Shown: positions 16,469 through 25,462 of the stretch, piece after piece
Layout of the letters: the number at the start of each line of letters is the position of its first letter
Numbering within the stretch: position 1 is the first letter of the stretch
From: a bacterium
GTDB lineage: Bacteria; Chloroflexota; Dehalococcoidia; Tepidiformales; Tepidiformaceae
DNA length: 64,000 nucleotides
Assembly (NCBI GenBank): GCA_003577245.1
Contig: QEVS01000001.1
Coordinates: 1-64,000, forward strand
Direction: 5' to 3'
The notes under the pieces: model-generated
Database searches by the model: none
The model's input: only the letters and a program-made list of their open reading frames with translations
What the model was told of the DNA's origin: nothing
Program-made: the position numbers and the translations under genes

Positions 16469-18331
16469 ATGTACGTTATCGGGACCGCCGGACACGTGGA
16501 CCACGGTAAGAGCGCGCTTGTCCGCGTGCTGACAGGTATCGACCCCGACCGCCTGCGCGAAGAAAAGGAGCGCGGGCTCACCATCGACCTCGGTTTCGCC
16601 TGGCTTACCCTCCCCTCGGGGCGGGAGGTGAGCATCGTCGACGTGCCCGGGCACGAACGCTTCATCAAGAACATGCTTGCGGGCGCCGGGGGTGTCGACC
16701 TTGCCCTTCTCGTCGTCGCCGCTGATGAAGGCCCCATGCCCCAGACGCGCGAACACCTGGCGATTCTCGACCTGCTCGATGTACCGGCCGGCGTTGTCGC
16801 TCTGACCAAGTGCGATCTCGTAGACGAAGAGTACGCCGCCCTCGTCGAAGCCGAAGTCGATGACGTCCTTTCCGGGAGCCGCCTGGCCGGTGCGCCCCGC
16901 GTGCGCGTCTCCGCCCTTTCGGGTGAGGGCCTGGCGGCGCTCCTGGCCGCTATCGACGCCGCCCTGGATGCCACACCTCCGAAGCGAAACCTCGGCCGTC
17001 CCCGCCTGCCGATCGACCGCGCATTCACCGCCCAGGGTTTCGGGGCCGTCGTTACCGGCACACTCATCGATGGTGGTCTCGAGGTTGGCCAGGAAGTGGA
17101 GTTCCAGCCGGGCGGGCTCCGCGCTCGCATCCGTGGCCTGCAACGGCACCGGTCGAAGGTGCAGCGTCTTGAGCCCGGGACCCGCGCCGCCGTGAACCTG
17201 AGCGGCATTCGTGCGGAGGACCTCCGCCGGGGAATGGTGCTCTCCCTGCCCGGCTCGCTCAGACCAGTAACGGCCGTTGACGTTCTGCTCCGTGCCCCCA
17301 CCATGCTGACGCACCCGCTGGCTCACGATTCGGGAGTCACCTTCCTCAGTGCCACGAGCGAATCGGAGGGGAAGGTGCGCCTCCTGGACCGCGACGAGCT
17401 GCCTCCCGGCCAGGAGGCCTGGGCACAGGTGGTGCTGGCTTCGCCGGTGGCCGTCGCCGCTCGCGACCACTGCATCCTCCGCACCCCTAACGAGACTGTG
17501 GCGGGCGGACGCATCGTTTCGGTCAATCCTCCCCGGCGCCGGCGCTTCCATGCGCCCGTGCTCCAGGCGCTCGCCCGCCAACTCCAGGGCAGCCCGTCCG
17601 AACGCCTGGCCGACCTGCTGGCCAGCGGGCCTCTCGACCGCGCGGCCGTCACTGGCGCGCTCGCCCTGGAACCCGCCGACGCTGAGCAGGCAGTCGCTGA
17701 GGCCCTCTCTGCCGGGGTCTGCACCCGCGCCGGTGAACGGCTCTACTCAACCGCCTGGCTCGATGCCTCGGGCGCTCGTGCCCTGGAGGCCGTGCAGGAG
17801 TTCCTTCGGGTCAACGCCCTTCGCGCTGCGGCCCCGCGGGAACACGTCCGCAGCAGCGCCCGGCTCGATGCTGCCACATTCGATGCTGTCGTTGCGCGCG
17901 CCCTGGGCGCCGGGCGCCTCGAAGAACGCACTGGAGGCGGCCTCGCCCCGCGAGGCTACCGGGTTGCGCTTTCTCCCACGCAGGAGGCCGAGGTCGGACG
18001 CTTCCTTGCGGCGCTGAAAGCAGGCGGCTTCAGCCCACCCACGGAGAACCTTCCTGCCCCTGCGGTGCTCGCCTACCTCGTTGAACAGGGGCTGGCGGTT
18101 GACTCCGGCGCGGGCGTCTTCTTCGATGCCGGAGTCTTCCAGGCTATGGTCGAACGCGTCAGGGCGCACATCATCCAGCACGGGAGCCTGAGCCTGGCCG
18201 AGGCGCGAGACCTCTTCGGGACGAGCCGCAAGTACGCGCAGGCCTTCCTGGAACACCTCGACGCCCGGCGTGTGACCCGCCGCGAAGGAGACGTCCGCGT
18301 CCTGCGCGAGCCCGCGGAGGTGACCCGGTGA
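16469..18331 (+). CDS. selB: Selenocysteine-specific elongation factor SelB
   Basis: The 620-residue GTPase has G1 [15 protein letters not shown]2 [14 protein letters not shown]3 [10 protein letters not shown]4 TKCD and G5 SALSGEG, then EF-Tu-like barrels ([14 protein letters not shown]) and winged-helix repeats at the C-terminus ([33 protein letters not shown]) that bind [18 protein letters not shown] distinguishes SelB from EF-Tu. It implies selenocysteine insertion in this organism, though selA, selD and selC are not in the window and no in-frame UGA gene is evident here. It overlaps nurA by GTGA. Confidence 0.95.
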   Translation: MYVIGTAGHVDHGKSALVRVLTGIDPDRLREEKERGLTIDLGFAWLTLPSGREVSIVDVPGHERFIKNMLAGAGGVDLALLVVAADEGPMPQTREHLAILDLLDVPAGVVALTKCDLVDEEYAALVEAEVDDVLSGSRLAGAPRVRVSALSGEGLAALLAAIDAALDATPPKRNLGRPRLPIDRAFTAQGFGAVVTGTLIDGGLEVGQEVEFQPGGLRARIRGLQRHRSKVQRLEPGTRAAVNLSGIRAEDLRRGMVLSLPGSLRPVTAVDVLLRAPTMLTHPLAHDSGVTFLSATSESEGKVRLLDRDELPPGQEAWAQVVLASPVAVAARDHCILRTPNETVAGGRIVSVNPPRRRRFHAPVLQALARQLQGSPSERLADLLASGPLDRAAVTGALALEPADAEQAVAEALSAGVCTRAGERLYSTAWLDASGARALEAVQEFLRVNALRAAAPREHVRSSARLDAATFDAVVARALGAGRLEERTGGGLAPRGYRVALSPTQEAEVGRFLAALKAGGFSPPTENLPAPAVLAYLVEQGLAVDSGAGVFFDAGVFQAMVERVRAHIIQHGSLSLAEARDLFGTSRKYAQAFLEHLDARRVTRREGDVRVLREPAEVTR

Positions 18332-19485
18332 CCCTAAGAATGGAACAGGTCCTGCCGCAACTGCCCGCTGTAGTCGCCGCCTACGCCGCGGGGCTCGAAT
18401 CCATGAACGAGGGGTTGAAGGTCGCCGGCTCCGCACTCTCGTCCTGGTCGGCCGACCCGGAAGGTTGCGATGCGCGCATCCGGGCGGCGATGACAGGCTC
18501 GTCGCAGCCCTACGCTGTGTCCCTTCTCGAACCCCCCGGTGCGGTCGTGCCCGCACCACCCTTCACCCCTGTGACCGTTGTGGCCGCCGATGGATCAAGC
18601 ATCGAGCCCGATCGGTTCGCGCCTGTACAGTGCTACGTGGTCAACGTGGGTTTCGCCGTCCTGCCCTACGGCACCGCGCATGAGGCCGCCCTCGGCGCGC
18701 ACTGCACCGTCGGCCCACCGGCTCCCGAATCCGAAGGGGAGGAGGACGCGGGGATGGAAGATTCAGGGCCCCGCGCCTGGGGCGTGAATCTCCTGCGCGA
18801 TGTCGTTGAGCTTGAGACTGGCGCCCGCCTGGCGGAGGAAAGTGCGGCCGGCGGCCCCACCGTCCTGTTGCTCGACGGAACCCTCCTCCCCTGGGACCTC
18901 GATTCACGGCAGGTTGCCGACTCCACCCGGCGCGAGCTCGTTGGCCGCACCAGGCTGGCCCTCGACCGGTTGGCCTCCTGCCCCGGACGCACGGGTGTGG
19001 GCGCCTATGTTTCCGGGTCGCGCTCAAGCGACGTCGTCAACAGCCTCCGCGCCCTTGCCGCGGCCGATGGCATGGCTTGGCCCGGCAGCGATGGCCACCT
19101 GTTTGCCACCCGTCTGCGCGATGGTGAACGCTCGGCCGTCTTCCGGGCTGCCAGCGAGCGCGTCCGGCGCGTCGAGGAATTCTTCGCCGGCCAGCACGAT
19201 GTCTGCTTCTTCTACCTCCGTATCGGCGGCGACATCGCGCGCGTGGAACTCCCCCGCTGGGCTACTACCGCGGAACAGGTGGCGCGCCTGCACGCCACCC
19301 TTGTTGACCAGTGCCACCGTTGCGATGGGTATCCGCGGGCGCTCCAAGAAGCCCATGAGCAGGCCGTGATCTCCGGGGGAGACCGGCAGGCCTTTAGCCG
19401 GGCGCTTGAGGCGGAGGCGTCGAGCCACGGCCTCCGTGCCGCCACCAACAGCAAGCAGATGAGCAAGAGGAGGAGAGGCCTGTGA
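18328..19485 (+). CDS. nurA: NurA-domain 5'-3' nuclease
   Basis: The 385-residue protein contains the NurA active-site strand VTVVAADGSSIEPDRF (Asp metal ligand), PTVLLLDGTLLPWDL with the second Asp, and a late acidic/His segment (HATLVDQCHRCDGYPRALQEAHEQA). NurA works with the HerA hexameric ATPase in DNA end resection, and a HerA-type gene lies two genes downstream in the same overlapping operon. The GTG start overlaps the selB stop. Confidence 0.85.
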   Translation: MTLRMEQVLPQLPAVVAAYAAGLESMNEGLKVAGSALSSWSADPEGCDARIRAAMTGSSQPYAVSLLEPPGAVVPAPPFTPVTVVAADGSSIEPDRFAPVQCYVVNVGFAVLPYGTAHEAALGAHCTVGPPAPESEGEEDAGMEDSGPRAWGVNLLRDVVELETGARLAEESAAGGPTVLLLDGTLLPWDLDSRQVADSTRRELVGRTRLALDRLASCPGRTGVGAYVSGSRSSDVVNSLRALAAADGMAWPGSDGHLFATRLRDGERSAVFRAASERVRRVEEFFAGQHDVCFFYLRIGGDIARVELPRWATTAEQVARLHATLVDQCHRCDGYPRALQEAHEQAVISGGDRQAFSRALEAEASSHGLRAATNSKQMSKRRRGL

Positions 19486-20069
19486 CGGCGCCCGTTCCAC
19501 GTGTGGTCCAGGCTGGTTTGCGCACCTTCCAGTGCGCCTACGAGCGATATGTAGAAGAACCGTTCCGGCTGGGTCAGTTCGTGGCCGTGCGTGAGGGCCC
19601 TTTCGTGGCCGCCGGCGTGGTCACAGATTCCGCCAGCGGCCCAGAAGACCCCTCCCGCCCCCTGCAGCCGCGCGGCGCCGACGGGCAAACCGCCGCCCAG
19701 GTGATGGCCGGCAACCCCGAAATCCGCCTGCTCCTGCGGACCCGGGTCTCTGTGGTGAGCTGCGGGTACATCGAAGGCCACCAGGCCCGGGCATCGCTGC
19801 CCCCGCTGCCCCCGCCACTCCTCGCCCGCGTCGAACCGGCAACCGATGCCGAAGTCGCCCTGCTCACCCGTGACGGCGCCTTCCTGGCGCTCCTGCTGGG
19901 CGCCCCGGGCTGCGACGATGCCGCCGTCGCCGCGGCCGTGCGTTCCGCCGCGCTCGCATTCGCGGCTGAGGCCCGCGAGTTCACCGTGCGGGCAGGCAAG
20001 GAACTGGCACGCCTGCTCCGGGCCGACCCCGCTCGCCTCACCAGCATCATCAGGGGGCTCGGAGAATGA
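19482..20069 (+). CDS. Small protein between nurA and herA, HAS-barrel-like N-terminus
   Basis: This 195-residue protein overlaps both neighbours by 4 bases. The N-terminal half (VVQAGLRTFQCAYERYVEEP, LGQFVAVREGPFVAAGVVTD) looks like the beta-barrel that precedes HerA ATPases, and the C-terminal half is Ala-rich and helical (AAVRSAALAFAAEAREFTVRAGKELARLL). I do not recognise a catalytic motif. Position suggests an accessory to the NurA-HerA complex; function is inferred from context only. Confidence 0.7.
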   Translation: MTAPVPRVVQAGLRTFQCAYERYVEEPFRLGQFVAVREGPFVAAGVVTDSASGPEDPSRPLQPRGADGQTAAQVMAGNPEIRLLLRTRVSVVSCGYIEGHQARASLPPLPPPLLARVEPATDAEVALLTRDGAFLALLLGAPGCDDAAVAAAVRSAALAFAAEAREFTVRAGKELARLLRADPARLTSIIRGLGE

Positions 20070-21693
20070 GCAGCGCAAAGCACCTCGGCGTCGTCGTTGG
20101 CGGCTCACTGACGAAGAGCATCGAAGTTCGGCTCGACCCCGGAGCCCCTACCGCCATCGGTCACTATGTGATGGCGCCTCTTGAAGGTGGCGGTCAGCTG
20201 CTGGGAATGGTTACGGATGTGCTCCTGCGTTCCGCCGAAAGCGGTCCCACCTCCTGGCCGCCGCCAGCCGGGAACGACCCCGCCAGCGCCCTCCTTCGCG
20301 AAGTGCTGCTGGATACCGGCGTCTACACCGCCATCGAGGTCACCCCTTACCTTGAGGTGAACCAGGCAAGCGGTGAGAACGCCCGCGCCCGGCGCATTCC
20401 CCGCCATTTCGCGCCCGTCGAGCAGGCCGGCCAGGAGGCCATCGATGCCGCCTTCGCCGTCGGCGACCGCGCGGGCATCAGCCTTGGAACACCCCTCGGC
20501 ATGGAAAGCGTCGAGGTGTGCGTCGACATCGAGAAGCTCTTCGAACGCTCCGCCGGGATCTTCGGCAAGAGCGGCACGGGCAAGACCGTCATCGCCGTTC
20601 AGCTGCTCGATGCCATGGTTCAGTACTCGGCTGGCCGGACTACGGGCAGCGCATCAAGTTCGAAGGTGGCGAACGCTCCTCCCTCAAGGGCCTACATCCC
20701 CAGGGGGTTGGCGTCTACTCCCTCGAACGAAACGCCATCAACGTCGACGGCCGGGTGACAATCGGCACCCGCGATATCCTGCCCGAAGACCTGGAGGCCG
20801 TCCGCGAGGTGCTGGCCTCAACCCCGGCGGCCGTCGATGCCTCCTACGAATGCTCCGCCCGCTTCGGCGATTCGTGGCTCGACGAAATCCTTGCCGATGC
20901 CCCCTCGCCACGCGTCGTAAAGACCTTGTGGAAACCTGAGGAACAGCCCGACGACATCAACTGGAACCGCGTTGCCACCCGCCTGGGCGTCCATCCCGGT
21001 TCCTTCGACAGCCTGCGCCGCGGCCTGCGCAAGCTCGCCCGGCGCGAGTTCGTGCAGAGCGGCGGCAGCCAGGTCGGGAGCGTCATCAACGAGATTGTGA
21101 ACATGCTGCAGGGCGGTAAGTCCGTGGTCGTCCAGTTCGGGCGCTTCGGTAACGACCTCACCAGCTACATGCTCGTCGCGAACATGCTCTCGCGCCGCAT
21201 CTGGGAGAAGTACCAGGAGGCCAAGGAGGCCGCCCGTGGCGACCGCGCTCGGGAGCCCAACCGGCTCGTCATCGTGATCGAAGAAGCGCACAAGTTCGTC
21301 GACCGTGCACTCGCCGGCCAGTCGATCTTCGGCCAGATTGCCCGGGAGCTGCGCAAATACAACGTAACCCTGCTCGTCATCGACCAGCGCCCCAGCCAGA
21401 TCGATAGTGAAGTCCTCTCCCAGATCGGTACCAGGTTCTGTTTCCAGCTCGACAGCGACGCCGATGTTGAAGCGCTCGTTGGCGGTGTGGTTGGCCGCGC
21501 AGGGCTGAGGCAGGTCATCGCCTCGCTGGAGAGCCGTCAGCAGGCGCTCGTGTTCGGGCACGCCCTGCCCATGCCGGTGATGGTGCGTCCCCCCGACCTC
21601 CCGGCCACGCGGACACCCGGCGCGTCACTCCGCGACCGTCTGCGCGGCGCCGCCCCGGCGAGCGAGGTATCCCCTTCCGGGCTCTACGGCTAG
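20066..21693 (+). pseudogene. herA: HerA-like ATPase with broken reading frame
   Basis: Two frames cover one HerA-type protein. Frame A (20066-~20635) has the N-terminal barrel, IPRHFAPVEQA and Walker A GIFGKSGTGKTVIAVQLLDAMVQ. Frame B (~20640-21693) resumes at DYGQRIKFEGGERSS and holds VVQFGRFGNDLTSYMLVANMLSRRIW, Walker B-like RLVIVIEEAHKFVD, LRKYNVTLLVIDQRPSQI and the C-terminus. The hydrophobic strand ending FDMH-like, normally between Walker A and DYG, is not found in either frame, so a short out-of-frame deletion near 20620-20645 fits better than a single-base error. Frame A ends at TGA 20756. No slippery heptamer is visible. It is either an inactivated gene or an assembly fault. Confidence 0.75.
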
Positions 21694-21698
21694 CCCCT

Positions 21699-21717
21699 GC
21701 CGCTCCTTCAGAGCGGC
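21699..21717. terminator. Hairpin between convergent herA and secF
   Basis: GCCGCTC-cttca-GAGCGGC forms a 7-bp stem with a 5-base loop in the 23 bases between the two convergent stops. No long T-run follows, so its strength as a terminator is uncertain. Confidence 0.5.
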
Positions 21718-22700
21718 TAAGCTGCGGGCCCCAGCTCCGCTTCAGGCTCTTCCTTGCGGCCTGTCAGCCTGCGGAAGAACTTCCCAACGTCGTCGTTCTC
21801 CCAGGCCACCACGAACTGGCTCGCGATTCCAATGCTCGAATACGTGCCGCTCACAATCCCAACCAGAAGCACAAGCAGGAAGTTGCGAATCGTCACGCCG
21901 CCGATCAAGAGCATCGCCACCACCGTAAGCACCACCACGAACGACGTGTTGATGGAACGCGCCAGCGTCTCGGTGAGGCTCGCGTTCACTGCCTCCGTGA
22001 ACGGAATGAACGGGTCGTGCGTCACCTTCTCGCGTATGCGGTCGAACACCACGATGGTGTCGTGCACCGAAAACCCGATCACCGTCAGCAGCGCCGTGAT
22101 GAACCCCGTATCGACCTGCGTGCCGAACCACTTACCCAGCAGAGAGAACAGCCCCAGAATCATGACCGCATCGTGCACGAGTGCGATGACGGCGGCGGTG
22201 CCGAAAAGCCACGGCTTGTGCAGGTGCCGGAACGCCAGCGAGATGTAAACGAGGATCGCCAGGGACGCCGCAATCACCGCAAAGGTCGCGTTCCGCGCGA
22301 TTTCGGTCGAGACCGTGCTCGAGACGGTGGAAAAATCCTTCCTCGTGACGGGCCCGAACTTCTCTGCCAGCGCCGCCTGGATCTGGTCGATCTCCCCCGA
22401 TTGCACGGGCCCTTCGGCAGAACCCAGGCTTGGCGCCCCTTCCAGCACCCGCGTGCGAATCAGGAACTCGTTCGCACCGGCGCCCTGGATGCGCGCCTCG
22501 CCGTGGCCGAGGTCCGCCAGCGCGCTCCGCAGGTCTTCCTGCTCGACCTGCTGCTCGAAGACAAGGGTGACCGACGAGCCCGAGGTGAATTCAATACCAC
22601 CCTCGAGACGGGGCGGAATGGCGAGGATAACAGCCGCCACCAGGAACAGGATGAGCGAGACGCCCAGGTACCACCAGCGCTTGCCGGCAAAGTCGAGCAT
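21717..22700 (-). CDS. secF: Protein translocase subunit SecF
   Basis: The 327-residue membrane protein has an N-terminal helix followed by GGIEFTSGSSVTLVF (the family's GG-D/E-F motif), an extracytoplasmic domain, and five further helices containing ALVHDAVMILGLFSL and VIGFSVHDTIVVFDRIREK, the hallmark SecF sequences. It follows secD by 2 bases. SecDF uses the proton gradient to help pull exported proteins through SecYEG. Confidence 0.96.
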   Translation of the reverse strand: MLDFAGKRWWYLGVSLILFLVAAVILAIPPRLEGGIEFTSGSSVTLVFEQQVEQEDLRSALADLGHGEARIQGAGANEFLIRTRVLEGAPSLGSAEGPVQSGEIDQIQAALAEKFGPVTRKDFSTVSSTVSTEIARNATFAVIAASLAILVYISLAFRHLHKPWLFGTAAVIALVHDAVMILGLFSLLGKWFGTQVDTGFITALLTVIGFSVHDTIVVFDRIREKVTHDPFIPFTEAVNASLTETLARSINTSFVVVLTVVAMLLIGGVTIRNFLLVLLVGIVSGTYSSIGIASQFVVAWENDDVGKFFRRLTGRKEEPEAELGPAA

Positions 22701-22702
22701 CC

Positions 22703-24103
22703 CTAACCCTCCTGTGCCTTAGCGGCGGCTCGCCCACTTCCGGCGGACTTCGTTTCCTCGGCGTTGAAGAGCCAGTGGTTACGCGCCAGAGGCGTCCCAA
22801 CCACCATCTTCAGGAAGGTGCGCGTCACCGTGATCGCCGAGAACATGCTCACCCCCACGCCGATTGCCAGGGTCAGGGCGAAACCCTTCACCAGCGCCGC
22901 CCCGAACTGGTCACCGAACCAGTAGAGGATCAGGCAGGTGATGAACGTTGAGACGTTTGAGTCGCGAATCGACGTCCATGCCCTCCTGAACCCGATGTCG
23001 ATCGCGGAATTCAAGGTACGGCCTCGCCGTAACTCCTCCTTCATTCGCTCGAAGATGAGGATGTTCGCGTCCACCGCCATGCCCACCGAGAGCACGAAGG
23101 CGGCAATCCCCGAAAGCGTCAGCGTCACGGGCCAGAGCTTGAAAACGGCCAGCGTCAGGGCCGTGTAGACGCCCAGCGCAAGGGCCGCCAGCAGACCCGG
23201 GAGGCGGTAGTACAGGATCATGAACAACGCCACCGCAAGCAGCCCTATCTCACCCGCGCGTACCGAGTCCCTCACCGAATCTTCGCCAAGGGTGGCGCTA
23301 ACTTCGCTGGACTGGATCGTCTTCAGCGGAATGGGCAGGGCGCCCGCGTTGAGCTGCTTCGAAAGGTTGCGCGATGCCGTGAACGACGGTTGCCCGGTTA
23401 TCTGGCCCTGGTCCGAAATGACGCTCTGAACCACGGCGCTCGAGATCTCCTGGTCGTCCAGGTAGATGAGCAAGAGCCGCCGTGGATCGTTCTCGGCGTA
23501 CTGAAGCGCACGCGTGGTGATCTGCTCCATGAGCTTCGCGCCCGTGCTCGTCGTCTCGAAGTTCACCGCGTACGTCGTGGAAATGCGCGAAGGGTAGGTG
23601 TTGCTCTTCAGGTACTGGCCGCTCATGGTCAGCGTCTGGCCGTTCACAACCCCCGTCGCTGGCACCACCTCGTTCGCATCGGTTATCACCCGGAACTCGA
23701 GCTGGGCCGTCTTTCCAATGAGGTTCTGCGCATCGGTGAGGGACATGCCCGGCACCTGCACCGTCAGACGGTTGCCGCTGGCGGATTGAACCTCCGCTTC
23801 TGAAACCCCGAACTCGTTCACCCGGCGTTCGAGCACCTCACGGGCTACGTCCAGGGCTTCCCCAAGGTCGCCTTCGTAGTTGTCTGGCGGGTCTGCCTCC
23901 AGGACCAGGTACGAACCACCGCGCAGATCCAGTCCCAGCCGCATGGTTTCACGTTCCCAGCCGCCAACCTTGACGCCGCGGCCCGATGGCCAGAAATCGC
24001 CGGGAAGGTAGCGCCCGGGCTCGCTCGGCCACACGGCGATGGCCGCGGCAGCCGTCAGGACGACAACAAAGAGAAAGAGGGCAACGGTCGAAGTGCTACG
24101 CAC
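22703..24103 (-). CDS. secD: Protein translocase subunit SecD
   Basis: The 466-residue protein has an N-terminal helix, then LGLDLRGGSYLVLEA (the D-LRGG signature), a P1 head domain with QVPGMSLTDAQNLIGKTAQLEFR, and six C-terminal helices including LPGLLAALALGVYTALTLAVF and SVGMAVDANILIFERMKEELRRG. The GTG start overlaps yajC by 8 bases. It works with SecF and YajC, both encoded here. Confidence 0.96.
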   Translation of the reverse strand: MRSTSTVALFLFVVVLTAAAAIAVWPSEPGRYLPGDFWPSGRGVKVGGWERETMRLGLDLRGGSYLVLEADPPDNYEGDLGEALDVAREVLERRVNEFGVSEAEVQSASGNRLTVQVPGMSLTDAQNLIGKTAQLEFRVITDANEVVPATGVVNGQTLTMSGQYLKSNTYPSRISTTYAVNFETTSTGAKLMEQITTRALQYAENDPRRLLLIYLDDQEISSAVVQSVISDQGQITGQPSFTASRNLSKQLNAGALPIPLKTIQSSEVSATLGEDSVRDSVRAGEIGLLAVALFMILYYRLPGLLAALALGVYTALTLAVFKLWPVTLTLSGIAAFVLSVGMAVDANILIFERMKEELRRGRTLNSAIDIGFRRAWTSIRDSNVSTFITCLILYWFGDQFGAALVKGFALTLAIGVGVSMFSAITVTRTFLKMVVGTPLARNHWLFNAEETKSAGSGRAAAKAQEG

Positions 24104-24440
24104 GGGGCTCGGGGGCCTCCTGGCTGGATGGGTCGCTCCGTTCGAGCGCTGGCTCGGGCTCCAGGGTGGTTAGCCGGCGTGCAATCGCATCGGTGAGCGC
24201 CCGCACGCGCACGCCGGGAGCAATCTCCAGGATTATCTCCGTGGGGCCATCGGGTGGAGTCACAACATCCTTCACTTCGCCGACTATTCCGCCTGTTGTC
24301 ACAACTTCGTCGCCAATGCGCATTTCGCGAACGGCCTTGCGCTGGGCCTTCTGGTTCTTGAGAACCGGCTGCAAGAGGATGAAGTAGAAGGCCGCCACCG
24401 CCAGGACGGTGTAGAAGATAACGCTCCACATGACGGCCAT
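24096..24440 (-). CDS. yajC: Preprotein translocase subunit YajC
   Basis: The 114-residue protein has a single N-terminal helix (WSVIFYTVLAVAAFYFILL), then QPVLKNQKAQRKAVREMRIGDEVVTTGGIVGEV, the diagnostic YajC sequence, and a Pro/Glu-rich tail. GGGAGAG lies 9 bases before the ATG. It lies 19 bases after the HD-domain gene and overlaps secD. Confidence 0.95.
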   Translation of the reverse strand: MAVMWSVIFYTVLAVAAFYFILLQPVLKNQKAQRKAVREMRIGDEVVTTGGIVGEVKDVVTPPDGPTEIILEIAPGVRVRALTDAIARRLTTLEPEPALERSDPSSQEAPEPRA

Positions 24441-24459
24441 TTGGAGTCTCTCCCGCCTG

Positions 24460-25371
24460 TCACTCCGGGGCTAACCCCGGCTGGCCGTCTCCGGCCTTCA
24501 GGCTTGCCAGGGCAACGCGCGCCATTTGCAGCGCCTCCTCCCGTCCCGAAACGAGGCCTTCGAGCTGTGCCCGGCGAACCGATGTTAGGACGGCCCCCAG
24601 CAAGCGTCCACTTTCGAGGTCCAGCTCGGCCTGCAGGTCATCGCCCGTTATAAGACCGGGGTCGTCTTCGCCCGCCACCGCCCACGACCGCGCCAGGATG
24701 TAGTTCAAGAAGCCGCAATGCCTGCGGAAGTTCTCGCGCGTGTATCCGGGCCCCCGTGTCGCCATCCCATCCGCCAGGTTCACAAGGAGCAGCGGCAGCA
24801 CGTGCCCTTCCAGGTCGTTCACAAAGCGCCGTACCGCCCGGTCGGTCGGCGGCCACGACTTCACCAGCTCCCCGGGCCGCAGGTGGTACCTGATGAGCGC
24901 CGAGACAAGGCGGGTTGATGCGGGCCCAAATCCCAGCGCGGGGAGCCTCTCCGCCATCAGCTCCCCTCCGCGCGGACCGTGACGCGGAAACTTCAGCCGG
25001 CCGTCATCCCCCCGCGTGGCAGTGTGAGGCTTGGCCACATCGTGCAACAAACAGGCAAGGCGAACGAGTGCCCTGAGGGGCGTCCCCTCGATCTCGCCGT
25101 CCAGCGACATGCGGACATCGAACCAGCCCAGGTGCCGCAAGAACTCCTCGCCGTCCTCTCCTTCGCCCAGGACCGCATCGATGGCTGCCACGGCGGCGAG
25201 ATTGTGGTCGAGCACATCGTAGTAATGCCGCTCGGGCTGAATGAAGCCGCGCCCGGCCTCAAGCTCGGGGATCAGCAGGGTGAGTCCGCCGGCGCGATCG
25301 AGGTCTCGAAGCGCCGGGGCAGCCTGCGGTCGCTGCAGAGCCTCCAGCAAGGAATGTGCAGGGTCCATCAA
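24460..25371 (-). CDS. HD-domain protein (tRNA nucleotidyltransferase C-terminal-like)
   Basis: The 303-residue protein lacks a nucleotidyltransferase head but matches the PcnB/CCA-adding family HD module: ERHYYDVLDHNLAAVAAID, LVRLACLLHDVAKPHT (HD pair), KFPRHGPRGGELMAERLPALG, LIRYHLRPG and LLLVNLADGMATRG. Such stand-alone HD proteins are metal-dependent phosphohydrolases. It is first in the HD-yajC-secD-secF run; a functional link to secretion is not established. Confidence 0.85.
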   Translation of the reverse strand: MMDPAHSLLEALQRPQAAPALRDLDRAGGLTLLIPELEAGRGFIQPERHYYDVLDHNLAAVAAIDAVLGEGEDGEEFLRHLGWFDVRMSLDGEIEGTPLRALVRLACLLHDVAKPHTATRGDDGRLKFPRHGPRGGELMAERLPALGFGPASTRLVSALIRYHLRPGELVKSWPPTDRAVRRFVNDLEGHVLPLLLVNLADGMATRGPGYTRENFRRHCGFLNYILARSWAVAGEDDPGLITGDDLQAELDLESGRLLGAVLTSVRRAQLEGLVSGREEALQMARVALASLKAGDGQPGLAPE

Positions 25372-25412
25372 ACCAGTTTAGGCGATGGCGCCGCCGGCAA
25401 CCCGCTCACCAG

Positions 25413-25436
25413 AAAGGCCCGCTTCGGCGGGCCTTT
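25413..25436. terminator. Strong hairpin after the recombinase gene
   Basis: AAAGGCCCGC-ttcg-GCGGGCCTTT is a perfect 10-bp stem with a stable UUCG-type loop, flanked by A/T triplets on both sides. It lies between the end of the XerD-like gene and the start of the HD-domain gene, so it most likely terminates the recombinase transcript. Confidence 0.8.
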
Positions 25437-25462
25437 GCATACCGGCAAAAGGACGGCTCTCT

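Noticed and set aside
20600..20660. Programmed frameshift in herA
   Set aside because: No slippery heptamer or pairing structure is apparent, and conserved residues are missing rather than only out of frame.
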